Below the pieces are notes generated by a model that saw only the letters and a program-made list of their open reading frames with translations, was not told the origin of the DNA and ran no database searches. A program made the position numbers and the translations under genes. This document shows positions 11,190 to 22,455 of a stretch of 64,000 nt of DNA, in pieces (the first letter of the stretch is position 1; every line of letters starts with the position of its first letter). This DNA comes from Acanthococcus lagerstroemiae (lineage: Eukaryota; Arthropoda; Insecta; Hemiptera; Eriococcidae): NCBI GenBank assembly GCA_031841125.1, contig CM063106.1, positions 68,374,101 to 68,438,100 on the forward strand. The letters run 5' to 3'.

Positions 11190-12650
11190 ATGAGTACCAT
11201 TTTGAAGGGGGAATGTAGTATGGAGTGGCGAAGCCGAATTGTGGATTCTTATGTACATATGTGTAGTTTGTAAAGATGACGATATTCTCGGCTTCGTCTA
11301 TTACGTAATTTCATTCTGGATCACGGTTATGCCGTTGTAATTAAGATAATTACGAAATACCCCGTGCTAGGCTGATTTCTGTATCACGTTCGAGAGTTTT
11401 TTCGAGCGCAGCCTCCTGTCCCCCTCGGTGGTGCGGTGTTGTTCGAATCTGGGAAATGCGGGCGCCGGGAATGTTGGTCGTATTTTCGAGTTGAAAAAAT
11501 TTTCGTATATCCGACCTCTGGAATGTTCCTGCGCTCGAGAAATTGGCCGTGTGTTATTTTCGAGCAGCTCGAGTTAGAAGACCGCGACGATAAGTTATAC
11601 CAAATTCGAAGACCGTTGTTTGTCGACTCTATTTTTATGTATAGCATATTTTTCCAGGTAGATCAAGAGGTTCACGTTCTAACTTCGATGTATTTTACTC
11701 GGCACCGAGTGTATTTTATTTTCCATCTCGCTCGTTCTCCGCCTTCGCCGCGTATTCTGCACCGTATTCGTTGTCGGCGCCATTAGTTGAATAACCTTAT
11801 TAACATATCTGATCGTCGGCTTGCGTCTGTGTTTGTAACCCGTTACAAATAGATACTTGGAAATCCGTAATCAAAAGTAACCATTTTATCGGATTTTTCC
11901 TTAACCGTTTCTTTTTGTGTTTTGGTTTATATTCCTCTCTGTGTTGCGTCTCTCGATTCAGAGCGGTGGTGTGCGCTACATCAATCAGATGCTGTAATAA
12001 CGGGCTGTCTGCGAATCTGGCGAAAATAATTTCACGCAGAACCAAGAAATCGTAAGATGAAGTACCAACGTCGCAACACGATCCCATTCTAACGGGCTGT
12101 TCAGCAATAAATGAACCAAGTTCGTAGGTGCAAATGGGGGTAGGGGCTTGCCAGGCTTTCCCATCCGCTGAAAGCTTCCCGAAATACGGAAAAGTATACA
12201 ACCCAAAACATTTTAAACATTATTTCGATACTTGTCAGCCCCGTATGAGTTCTTCCCCCCCCCCTCCCCCAGGGTATTGTTGAAAATTACTTTTTACAAT
12301 TCTACTTCAGGTGCCCTATCTGGTGCCAGATATTGGCGGTCGCGGTTTCTGACACGCGACTCGTGTACTGCGTTAGACTTTTCCTTCTTTGTGCCGAAGA
12401 GTGTGCTGCCGCAGTTCGCTTACTAGCCACGTGTTCCACGACGTTGAGTAAGCTGTCCACGACGTACACACACATTACCAATATTTCTGATCCGGTGGTA
12501 ACACGCTTCGCGATTATAATGCCTTGTTCGTATAAACTGGTGGGGGTTACAGGACGCACTGTGTTTCCACCTCGATTGATATTGATATTCGCAGTCGCTG
12601 TGTTCACTATAAGATGTTAACGGGGGCATTCAAATAAACGCTAAGGCGCT
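11190..12650. other. CpG-richer unique DNA with overlapping chance-like frames
   Basis: Base composition is more balanced than in the neighbours, which lengthens open frames on both strands (for example 11436-11786 plus, 116 codons; 11800-12201 minus, 133 codons). These overlap in antisense, share no recognisable motif and give no consistent coding signal. Composition alone would allow a host promoter or 5' exon, but I cannot support a specific gene. Confidence 0.4.
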
Positions 12651-12659
12651 TGCTATGTT

Positions 12660-13680
12660 CTACAGTTTTTCAAGCCAGTTGAAACTTTGAAATTCTTGGG
12701 ATTCGGTCAAGACCATTCTAGACCTCATTTTCCTTTATAATACTTTAAGATTCTTTGAAATTGTCAAAACTCTTTATCAGACTCGCTAAACTGGTTTCAG
12801 ACTTTTAGAGACTATCCAAAACGGTTCAGCCCTCCTTAAGACTCTCATCAGCTTTTCTAAATTTATTTAAGATTTTTCAAGACTGTTCCAGCCATGTTTT
12901 GGATCATTACTGATATGTACTCTTCCGGATTCGTTTTAGGGCCATTTGATTTGACTGAGGCTTCTTAGAACTACTTTTCTCGACATGCCTAAAACTTCTT
13001 GAGACATTTTCTAATTTATTAAAGACACATTAAAAATCATCCGGATAAATTTAAGGCTGTTTCATATCCTTAGATTTTTCCAAGCTTCCTCTAGATCCTT
13101 AGAATTCTTTCTGATATGATCAGAACTTCTTGAGGCTATTCTGGGACTATTCTATACTTCAGTTACAGCCTTTTTAAGCCCGCTTGGACACTCATCCAGG
13201 CGGATTTATTACTTTCTAAGGCTTATGACTTTTTCAGCCATGTATTAGTGCCTAGACGAGTCTTAAAGAAGCGTAGGTCTGAATGAGTGGAGGTTTAGTT
13301 GGCCGAGTGGATAGCGCGTTGGTCTCGGAATCCAGAGATCCCGGGTTCGAGCCCACGTAGCAACTTACCAGATTTTGACCTAGGCCAGTTTTTTGGCTAG
13401 AACGAAAGAGGGCTAAGACAACCCTAACAGCCTGTCCGACATCTCTGAAGTAATGCTGGAAAGGGCGGATATCAGGGCTCGGGTTGAGAGCAAATTAAAA
13501 AAAAAAAGAGGTCTGAATAAGTCTTACAAAATCTCAGTGGATCTTAAAGGGTCTTGTAAAACTGTAGAAGAGCCTGAAAAAGACTTTGCAGAACATGAAT
13601 TAATAAACAAGTCTAAAAACCCTTCGAGGATAGAACAATTTTGAAGGCGTTGAGGAATCTGAAATGTGTTAGAAAGCCTC
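12660..13680. repeat. Decayed minisatellite (AAGACTTTT type) hosting SINE copy 1
   Basis: The stretch repeats a degenerate 12-14 bp motif such as TTCAAGACTTTTCAG or TTAAGACTCTTCA many times. From about 13240 onward the motif appears mainly in the opposite orientation (GTCTTAAAG, GTCTTGTAAAA), so the array contains an inversion or two opposed blocks. SINE copy 1 at 13289-13508 has split the array, and its target duplication is itself array sequence. It is too degenerate to fix a consensus by eye. Confidence 0.6.
13289..13508 (+). mobile_element. tRNA-derived SINE, copy 1
   Basis: The head is tRNA-like: A box TGGCCGAGTGG at 13300-13310 and B box GGTTCGAGCCC at 13344-13354, the internal RNA polymerase III promoter layout. 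A ~140-bp body follows (AGGGCTAAGACAACCCTA, GACATCTCTGAAGTAATGCT, AGGGCTCGGGTTGAGAGCAA), ending in an A-rich tail. It is flanked by a 14-bp target duplication, AGGTCTGAATGAGT at 13275-13288 and AGGTCTGAATAAGT at 13509-13522, one mismatch apart. The same body and head recur on the minus strand at 52027-52242, confirming a mobile family. SINEs carry no protein and depend on a partner LINE, not identified here. Confidence 0.95.
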
Positions 13681-13689
13681 TTGAAGAAG

Positions 13690-15650
13690 TATTTCAATAA
13701 CTTCTTCTCTGCCTTTCACCCAGAGCCAGGGAAAAAATTGAAAATCACTCTTTTTTATTACTTAAATCATCCTCGTTCCTGATCTTTTCTATTCATTTGA
13801 TTTTCAACATTCTGCGATAACACCACATTTTAAAAGCTTCTATCTTTTTCTTTCGTATGTTCGTGTTGTCCAGGACTCACAACTATACAGCGCTGTACTA
13901 CAAGTATTCGTTCGAAGAAAGCTCAATCTTACTTCCAATTCTATGTTTGCCCTAAATTTGTCTCGTTTTTGAAAAGAAGCTTTCTTAGCTTGTTCTATTC
14001 TAATCTTTATTTTTGTTTTACTTCTTCCATTTTATTTTATCAGACTATCTAAGTACTTGAATCTCTTTACCTCCTTCATTTTTTCACCTCATATTTCTAT
14101 ATTTATTGGATTTTGTTTCTACTGACTACCGTCAGTTTTTTGTTGTTTTTTTCCATAAAAATTTTTCTTTTTCATTTTTTTATCCTTCTGTACTTCTTTC
14201 CTAAACCTTATCATTCTAACTGTCTCACATGTATTTTCATACCTGATTTCCTTTCATTCATTTCTTCGAATACTGATTTTCACAGAAAATGCAACGATTA
14301 AGGGCTAATTAATAAGAAGAAACAACATATTTTTTCTGTTACCTCGTTGAACATTAGACTGGCACTTACTTTACTTTTTTTTTTTTTTTTTTTTTTCCTT
14401 CACTTTTACTAGGAAAAATTGTGTATTTTGATGTAAAAACCCGGTATAAACATTTTTTTTAAAAGAAATATTTGAGGCTGGTGCTTAAGGGGGGAGGGTT
14501 GAAGTTTAACGTAGGATTTTCTTTCAGAAAAACTGCAATTTTCCGCTAAAACAACTTACAAGTTGAGTTTTTCAACAAAAAAAAGTAATACGACCCAAGA
14601 AAATTTGTTCGTGGGAACGTAACAAAAGACTCAACAGGAAATTTTTAGAAAAAATTTTCATATAAAAGTGCACTAGGGCTCGAAAATAGAGCTCGGTCCC
14701 GGGTCTCTACTGACAAAAATAATAATAATAATAAAATACTTTGTTAACCATTAGTCAGCGTTAACCAAATAAATGTCTCGTGATAACCATGTTTATAATT
14801 TCCGGATTCACTGAACTCATTGTCAAGAGTTTTCAGATGTACCACCGCCCCTTCCAAAAAAGGAATCCGCGCAGAGAGTCTGCATAGGAACTGGGGTTGG
14901 TAGCTTTCAAATCAGTTGTCAAGGTTCTTGAGTTGTTAAGTTCATTTGTGAGGTTATTTACGCTGTAATTTCTACCCAGGAGGCTCCCCAGGAAGATACA
15001 CCCTGAATTATTGAGAGTTGTATAAGGAGTGGTGTGAAAAACGACCATTTTCTGATTTGAATTACGTTAACCCCTTGAAAGTTGCGTTTTGGTGTCTATA
15101 GAAATTTTGCAAAATATTAGTCAAAACTTTCAGTAATTTCAGTTCGTGCACAGGTCTCAGTTGAAATTAAATAAAAATGTAATGTAAGCTGAAAATAATT
15201 GAAGTAATATTAATTATTTCAACATTAATTCATAAAAATATTTGATTGTGATAATATCATCAGAAATATAAGATTAATTTATATCATATTAATAGCAACG
15301 AAATTAAATTTAAAATAATTTAACAAATAAATCAAAGCTTGGAATGAAATTCAACATGAATGTACACAACAGATTCATTATTAAAGTGTTATTTTGTACC
15401 GAGATTTCTAAACTTGTTTAACGTAATGTGGTTTGTATATTTGATCTGAGGAAGGCACTTCTTTTCCCCATCAGTTCTTTCTTTGTACCAGTTATGGATC
15501 ACTTCCTTCTAGTGCTTTAAACTCAAATTTTGAATCAAAACTTCAAAATTTGTTCGATTTTACATAACATTCTTAATGTATAATTTGCTAAAGAACTTTT
15601 TTTTAAATTTCAAAATTGAATTTTTTAGGAGTTTGGTTGGATTTTTAGAG
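13690..15650. other. T-rich unique DNA, no gene recognised
   Basis: The stretch is strongly pyrimidine-biased from about 13.7 to 14.4 kb, with a long T tract near 14374-14397 and an AAT microsatellite near 14717-14734. No open frame or repeat structure is convincing. Frames such as 14113-14301 are Phe/Leu-rich translations of T-rich DNA. Confidence 0.5.
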
Positions 15651-15659
15651 TTTTTTTTT

Positions 15660-16030
15660 TGAAATCACAAAAGAAATAAACGAACCTCAGTCATGTATTT
15701 TCTTTTTGTCTTTGATTTCGAGTATCCCCCAGCAATCATTAAATTTTCGATCCGGTTACAGTTTTGGCTCCAAATTTGACTTCGTATTTTTTAGAGGGGT
15801 AACAATTGCTTGGCTTTGAAAACAGATTAAAACAATACCGTGTTTTTTGGTTACTAATTTCGAATATCGCATTAGATTAGCCGAGTCCCAACATCAAAAT
15901 TTAACTATTGGTCTGAAAATTTAGTTAGGCATCGATATTGGAATTTTTGACGTCTGATTTCAAGTATATTAGGTGTCATGTGAGGTCCCTGAGTCATGCT
16001 TTTACAGTATAGTTTCACATTTTCTACTTT
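15660..16030. repeat. Three degenerate direct repeats with TTTCGAGTAT core
   Basis: Similar blocks ending in GATTTCGAGTATCCCCC, TAATTTCGAATATCGC and TGATTTCAAGTATATTAG lie near 15712, 15857 and 15953, each preceded by a T-rich TTTTTG(G/A) segment. Spacing is about 100-145 bp. This looks like a strongly decayed tandem repeat of unknown origin. Confidence 0.4.
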
Positions 16031-16161
16031 GAGATTCCAAGTAGTTTTTATGTACATCATTGAAAAGCTATTCTACTAAATTTTGATGGAATTACAGTAA
16101 AGGTAACCAGAATCAATTAAAAATTACCAGCATTTTCAGTAGAGTGCATGAAATCGCTGAT

Positions 16162-16210
16162 CGTCCATAAAATTTCTCTTAGTATAATAGGCTTCAGAAT
16201 TTTATGGACG
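16162..16210. repeat. 13-bp stem hairpin
   Basis: CGTCCATAAAATT at 16162-16174 is perfectly complementary to AATTTTATGGACG at 16198-16210, leaving a 23-base loop. It may be the closely spaced termini of a deleted MITE or a chance hairpin in AT-rich DNA. Confidence 0.6.
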
Positions 16211-16214
16211 AAGA

Positions 16215-19120
16215 TTTTTGTGAACTGAATTACAGTTACTTCCCAAGCTGATTCAAATTTGTGCCCTTAAATCCCATCTTCTTCCCTTAAAAATTTCAGA
16301 TAAAATGTTTTTTGTCACCGCATAAGGAACTGTCCACTAGATTAGTCTCTTGAAGATCCTTGTTAGTCTCGCCTTTCGTGTCGATCTGACCTTGTGCTCA
16401 AAAAGAACGAGGTTCTATTTTTGAACACCCTACTTGTGATAAGATTGTGAGAAAAGTGTAGACGTGGTGAAGGGAGGAATCTGACTGCCCCATTTTGATA
16501 GTTATGGCCCGCACGATGAGCTGCAAGAAGTAGCGGTTACTGTTGATCGAGCTGTGAGGGGGGATTGTGCGTGCTTTCGTAATAAAAATTCGGATCGTAC
16601 TATATACGTTTACGTCTCTCGAGACTCGTAATAGAGGATTTTTGAAAAATATTTAAATAATTTCTCGACAAGGACGACGGTACATTATATACGTCTTGTA
16701 TTCCTGGAGCACCCTAGTTACGATAATCACCGTTCTTTCAACTTTGTATAATTGCGGCGGGAAGACATCCTCCGGACTCATTTCTTATTTAAATGGCGGG
16801 GAAGGGTCAATCGTAAATGTTGCTCGGGTTACACAACGGGATTCGTATGATGTCTGGTGCTGATGTTATTATCTTCTTTTCCCTGAGAACTCGTTCTTCA
16901 CGTCTTCATCGTGAAAGTGGTCAGAAAATTTTCCAGAAACTTATTTGAATAGCGCAGTGTACACCGTTGCACGGATGAGACTGTGGGTCGAACCATGTAT
17001 CCATCCTGTACACTAAGATAGACTGAAAAACGAAAATCTTAGAATTCAAAACACGGTCGCTCGTCATCGTCAGGTAAAATAAAATGAATGGGAAAAATCG
17101 GTCAAGATAATATTTTGAAAATTTCCTCAAATTTATTCAATATTATTAAATTTCTTAAGATAAAAATTGATAGCTAAAAACGTCTAATAACTATCATAGT
17201 TCGATAAGATATTTAGTTTCAAATTAATAAGTATCCTGAAGATGAAACTGTTTTTTGGCGTCTATACGAAGCGTGCATTGTATCAAGAAATGCCAGTATT
17301 TAAAGTTCGTGCAAAAGGCTCGGTAAAAAGGAAAAATTAAGCTGGTCTGTAACACCAAATTCGAAAATTGGGTAGAAATAAAATGCAAATAGTTTGTGAG
17401 CTGAGAACTCGTGAAATTTTTGTGAAATAACACGAAAGAGTGCCTCTTGGGAAGTCAGTTGGGAAGGAGGATCTATGCTCCTGATCTGTCACCCATACCT
17501 TCATTACTGAAGGTCTTCCAGTCTCCCGAAAGTCTCCTATTTCGATAGAAGGTCCCCGAAAAGGGAGTATTTTCGTTGACAAAAATATAAGGTATGAATT
17601 TTAAAAGTCATTGAATATCGACCACATAAAACTGAAAAAAGTCTCTCGAAATTCGAGAAAACTCCAAACTTCTCGGATCCCCCATTCGCAGTAAAGCCCC
17701 CTAAAATTTCTATTTCAACCGAAAATCCTGAAAAAAAAAACAAAAACGGAGGGAGCATTTACTCCTAATAAAAATAAAACCTTTAAATTTTTTATAAAAG
17801 TTATTAAAAATGAAAATCGACCATGTAAAATTGAAAAAAAAAATCCCTCAACATTAAAAAGAATCCCTCCAAGTCCTCTAGTTGTCTTCCATTTTGAGTT
17901 TTCGGCCTCGGCAGACTTCGTAAAGTTCTCGGTTTCTCTCGACGACTACTTTAATGTCCTTCCGACTTACACTCCAAACCTGGGACACATTGTATAATCA
18001 AATTAATTTCATACATTTCCACCAGTCCGAGTCAATTTGCGTCCGTCTGTTGTACCAATTCTGCCACTTAATTTCTGTGTGTCATTTCCTGTGTATCATT
18101 TCTTCATTTCTGAAGAGGTCACTGCTACAAATTATGTCCAACCAGCTCTGGACTAATCCAGCTTGTGCAATGAAATCTTTATGTTCGAGATGCACCAGTT
18201 TAACAAGCTGTTCCGTTTTTAAAAGTTCGAAACTTGACTGTTACGGCAGTACTCGCGAAATTAATAATAAATTGGTCTATTGCGATTTGCTCTTGGAGCG
18301 TGACTGACTCGCCTTGGGTACATCGTAAATTTTGGAAGGAAAACAACTCGTGGTTCCAATGATATCCGAGAAAGTACAATAGTGGCCTCCGATGTGAGTT
18401 TACCCCGAATATTGTTCGCGAAAACCACACGTATCATCTTTACAAATGTGATAATGGGTCCGATGTGAGTCCATGAGTTGGTCGCATTACCGGTAAGTTT
18501 TCGTGTAAATTTTGCTGTGTCGAGCGCGTGTTGTAAATAAGATAATGAAATATGATTGAGGTATGAATAGATGGTAAAAATACACGTATAAAAGAACGAT
18601 AATAACTCCGGACGAGAAGAATTCTCTTATTAAATCACGGGGACGGCAGGACGTTATCCCAACAACAGCGTTTCTAATGATTGGTCTGCTACATGCATTA
18701 CCGCAGGAATTGCTCGTGTTTACAACTTTTGTGTGCTTTTCTTTGGCGTATACAGGGTGACCCGGCTTAGGTAGACAAAGTGGAAATGCCTTATAGTTCT
18801 CGTCAAGAGGAACAAAAAATTGATGTGTAGTATCGTGTGTGTGGGAAGAGGATTAAAGGCACTATTCCTATGGATCGATAGATATGAATGTTGGGAAACA
18901 GGAAGTAGTTAACATCCGTCCTCTTCGCTGAAATTGATGAAATTGAAAAAATGTCGCAAATTTTATGTTTTATCCTGTAAGGTCTTCAGTTTAAGATATT
19001 TTTGGGGCGTCTACGAAGAAATTCTGAGAGACCATTGTACGGGGAAGAATTGCAACTAAACTCAGTTATTACCCATAAAATTGATAGTCATTGGAGATGC
19101 TGTAAACATGCCCATACTGA
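16215..19120. other. Unique DNA, no gene recognised
   Basis: From about 16.3 to 16.9 and 17.9 to 18.7 kb the sequence is less AT-rich with scattered CpG. I find no protein motif. At about 18751 TACAGGGTGACCCGG resembles common arthropod transposon termini, but no partner end was seen downstream. Confidence 0.4.
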
Positions 19121-19129
19121 GCACTGTGC

Positions 19130-19350
19130 CAATAGTAAGCCCTCTTCTTTCCAATTGCTAATAGTAAGGCTTAGAATGATGGTGTTGGCTGCACTGTCAT
19201 GAGTAATTCTTTCCACTTGCCAATATGAAGGTTTAAAACGATGGTATTGGCAACACTGTCATATCGTTCATTACGTTATGACAGTGTTGCCTACGCCATC
19301 AAGTTTAAGCCTTAATATTGACACTTGGAAAGAAGAGTGCGTACTATTGA
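19130..19350. mobile_element. Foldback element with a duplicated arm
   Basis: The outer left arm (about 19130-19199) and the complement of the outer right arm (about 19275-19348) share AATAGTA, CTCTTCTTTCCAA, AAGGCTTA, TGATGG and CACTGTCAT in order over about 70 bp. A third arm-like copy in the left orientation sits between them (19202-19263), so the structure is arm, arm copy, then inverted arm. RNA or single-stranded DNA from this locus could fold two alternative ways. It is non-coding. Confidence 0.75.
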
Positions 19351-19587
19351 TATACTGCTTAGTACTAGCATATTTACCGTAAGTCTCCATAATTCGGAAA
19401 ATTTCGAATTTAACCAGCAAATTTGATGGCAAATTTCAGTTTCAGACATTTTTTAAAAGCAAGCAATGAAACTGTGCCAAAAACGTATGTAACCACTTAT
19501 TGCTAATCTTCAATAATAAAGGGGCCATATAAGTTTGAAAATTCGAATTATAGTCCAGTCGAATTGGTTCTGGGTAAATTCTTGGCT

Positions 19588-19842
19588 GCCCGTATAAGGC
19601 ACACTGTGGTAAAATTTACCCCAGTACACATCTTTAGTATCGATACTTCCGAAATAGAAGAGCTCTGAGTTCGAGGTTGGGGCGCTTATCCTACATTATG
19701 TAAGTACGTATATGTAACGCACAACATGTGATAAACTGGGAACAAATGGATGGAGTGAATTGGGGAAACACACGGTGGAGTTTATCAAAAACCTTATAAG
19801 GCACACCGGGGTAAAATTTACCCCAGTACATATCTTTTGCAC
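19588..19842. repeat. Direct pair of palindromic GGGGTAAAATTTACCCC modules
   Basis: Two direct copies of a ~40-bp module lie about 205 bp apart, beginning near 19595 and 19800: TATAAGGCACAC, then GGTAAAATTTACCCCAGTAC, then ATCTTT. The centre GGGGTAAAATTTACCCC (complete in the second copy; one change in the first) is a palindrome around a single A. They may be the ends of a small element in which each terminus is a self-complementary hairpin, or remnants of a tandem repeat. Confidence 0.6.
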
Positions 19843-20430
19843 ATGGTTTTTCCAAGTTGGGAAGTTAATTTTTAAAGTTTATGCGCTAAAGTCCTGACAA
19901 CATGATAATTTATAATTGATGCGCTCTGACTGGTCAGGTTAACGAAAATATTAGGCGGCTAATGTAGAGATGTACGAACGTAATAGCGCATATCATGTGA
20001 CTTCACTCAACTAAGAGTGCGACGCTAGCGCTCCAAGCGGATAAACGGCCCGAATACACATCATGTGATGTGTGTTTTAGCCGAGCCTTATACATATAAT
20101 GGAAAAATAGTTCCTAGCGCCGCTTGATGACGTGAGTGATTTATGTTTGTCTTCCATTGGCTTTTTTTCTTATCAATTAATGTTCAAGATACAGGAGAAT
20201 GAATCGCGTTTGATTTTGACAGTGATGCTTGTGGTTTTAAATGTAAAAGTGAACGTAATCGTGTGCAAAAGAAACAGATAGGAAGATGGTTTTACATTGT
20301 GCTTACAGTCTCAGCAAAAGTGACTCGAGGTATCAACATAAGGAATCAATGAAAGGAGTTCATTTTGTGAGGTTTGTAATATTGTGTTTGATTCTTGCTG
20401 AAATTAGGGTCGGCGTGAACCAACTGACAT

Positions 20431-20617
20431 TTTTGTAAACAAAATGAGTCATTAGTATCGTTGAAAAGAGCGTAAAAAGCAGAATTGTTCAGAATTGGGC
20501 CCCCGATTCAAAAATGTGTACTCACGTTGATCAAAACTTATCAGTAAACACTATGTCATATAGTTTCTATAATGGCTCTTGAACTTAGAATCACGTGTTC
20601 TCAAAAAACAGATTTTG
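20431..20617 (+). repeat. Dispersed repeat family D, copy 2
   Basis: Homologous in opposite orientation to 2321-2480, with the blocks listed there in the same order. This copy has an insertion of roughly 40 bp (TCAGTAAACACTATG onward) relative to copy 1, between the ACTCACGTTGA block and the GAATCACGTGTTCTC block. No terminal repeats or protein motif were seen. Confidence 0.7.
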
Positions 20618-20639
20618 CTGGTTGGTTCCCTTACGCTTA

Positions 20640-21290
20640 ACAGCGTCCAAGTGCGATTGTACTTTTTGTTCGAAGTTGGTTAGTAGAATAGCTGCCCAGA
20701 CTTCAGCTGAAAGGCCGACCCTATTACTAGATTGCAAAGCGACCTGGCATGTTCATGTTTGAACCAGTGTATTGCAGCCAGCCGAAAGCCGTATTTAGCC
20801 GTATTTTTGGGCAATAAGGGGGCAGTAAGGGCAATAAGCTTCAGTTTTTTTGAAACTGTGTAGATTCGGCTACAAGCTGAAAGCCAAATAAAGCCGTTTC
20901 TATGGGCTGTTTTTTTGGCTGACGATAATTTTACGAAAATTTTGGTTTTTGATTCTTTGGACGCGTAATTCAACTTTTCGAACAGATTTTTTCGAAAGTG
21001 CTCCAGTGATCTGGAAGAAAAAATTTTGGAGGCCCGACGCCTCGAGCGTTGGCGAGCGCGAGAGATGTTTCTCTACAAAATTACGAAGAGAATCGTTGTT
21101 TTGGCTTGTGGAGATGGAGATTGGTGTTTATGCTTCTATTTACTTTCGACTTTTCGACTTGAGAGTTTTCACTCCTTTCGAGTTTCACTTTTGGTCTTCC
21201 CTTGTCTGGAATGTCATGGCAAAAAAGTGAAATTGTTAACATAGAGGATAGAAGGGATGCTATCATCTTTTTCAGATCCGTTTCTGTACA
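20640..21290. other. No feature recognised
   Basis: Unique sequence. Frames at 20949-21230 and 21026-21244 overlap each other and an antisense frame and have no recognisable motifs. The AGCCGTATTTAGCCGTATTT doublet near 20787-20806 is the only local repetition. Confidence 0.4.
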
Positions 21291-21299
21291 TCTACGTGT

Positions 21300-21720
21300 A
21301 ACCTTTCTTGGAATTCTTCGCCCCTTACTCCCACCCCTGGATAATACACTTTGAATTTATTTTGTTTTGGTTCTTCAGTACGAGAAGTGACTCTTTTTTA
21401 AAATAACTTTTTGCACCTTTCATTGGCACAAATCATCGAATCAAGATATTGTATGTTGGGAGGGGAATTTCAGTGTCATAGTATTCGATCTCAATGTTGG
21501 TTTGGCTGTACATCAAGAATTGTGGTACCTGGGAGGGGGCGAGGACTTGAAATTTCTATAAAATGCAATATGGATGTCGGTATATAGATTTAAAGAGTTA
21601 CCGATTTCATTTCTGAATACCCCTAGTTTACAAATAGTGATATCAAGGAGAGGGTGGGGGTTCAATAGTTTTACAATATGTGATGTGCATATCGTTTAAT
21701 AGGTTGTTAGATTCTGTAAA
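21300..21720. repeat. Decayed ~115-bp tandem repeat, locus E1
   Basis: About three units with a recurring layout: an ATTCGATTT/CATTTCTG block, then AATTGTGGTACC, a G-rich run (GGGAGGGGGCGAGG), then TTTTACAATATG and ATATGGATGTCG. The locus aligns collinearly with the first part of locus E2 at 24320-24960, including the unit-free 5' flank (for example CATTGGCACAAATCATCGAA against CATTAGCACGAATCATGAAA). The two loci are therefore copies of one larger segment, about 3 kb apart. Confidence 0.6.
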
Positions 21721-22070
21721 TTTTGTTTTCAATATAAGTTTCACCTTAACACAGCGACATGATACTGAACCATCAGAAGATTTCGAAATGCTTAGTCTGA
21801 GAGAAGTATCACATCATTGCGGTTCCTGTGATCTTATTTATGGAAGGGTTTGTAGTGGCAAAACTGAATAGAATTGGCTTACGGGTTCCGCAACGCTCTG
21901 TGCGCGGGACAAAAACATTCACACTGAGATGTTCGAGGACAAATCATCTCTCTAATGCACCCCTAAACAACATGCTCAGTCTCTACAATGAAATTTAGAA
22001 GCCAAAAGCGAAATCGACATTTTCCATTACGCAAGCCTTGTATTTGATTGTAATATCAAACAAGTCCTTT

Positions 22071-22455
22071 CGTGGAATAATTATTACGAGCAGAGTACAT
22101 ATTGATGATCAAATATTAATATTAATTAAAATAGTAATATTTTAATAATCTCCTATCGAGGGGAAAATTATTCCTACGAATTTGAGGATTATTGCGCTGT
22201 GGAAAATTTAATATTAAGGACAAGAAAATTCATTAACAAAACTTATTGGTGCAGGACACAATTAACTAAATAAATCAAATTTCTTCTAAATAACAGAAAT
22301 CTTCTGGCTGAAAACTCCTCCATAGCGGCATCTGCATTCTTCACTTTCCTGATGGCAAAATAAAAATTGTCATCAGTCATAGATGTCAGATAATTACACG
22401 TAAATAAATTGACTTGATAGGCAATATTTACTCTGCTCGTAACAATTATTCCACA
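22071..22455. mobile_element. 385-bp inverted-repeat element with CCTTT target duplication
   Basis: The left terminus CGTGGAATAATTATTACGAG and the complement of the right terminus TGTGGAATAATTGTTACGAG agree closely, and similarity continues through CAGAGTA, ATATTG and ATCAA, for about 40 bp. CCTTT lies immediately outside both ends (22066-22070 and 22456-22460), a plausible 5-bp target duplication. The interior is AT-rich with no transposase I can recognise. Half of it lies inside the open frame listed at 22246-22632. Confidence 0.7.

Noticed and set aside
11384..12629. Cluster of frames on both strands as a gene
   Set aside because: Several phases are open at once because the DNA is CpG-richer; no phase stands out and no domain is recognisable.
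13292..13361. A functional tRNA gene at the SINE head
   Set aside because: The A and B boxes are present, but the acceptor stem does not close, the anticodon stem has a mismatch, and the sequence continues into a repeated body with a poly-A tail and target duplications.
18751..18766. TACAGGGTG sites (also at 5206) as defined transposon ends
   Set aside because: The motif is suggestive, but no partner terminus or target duplication could be found for either site.
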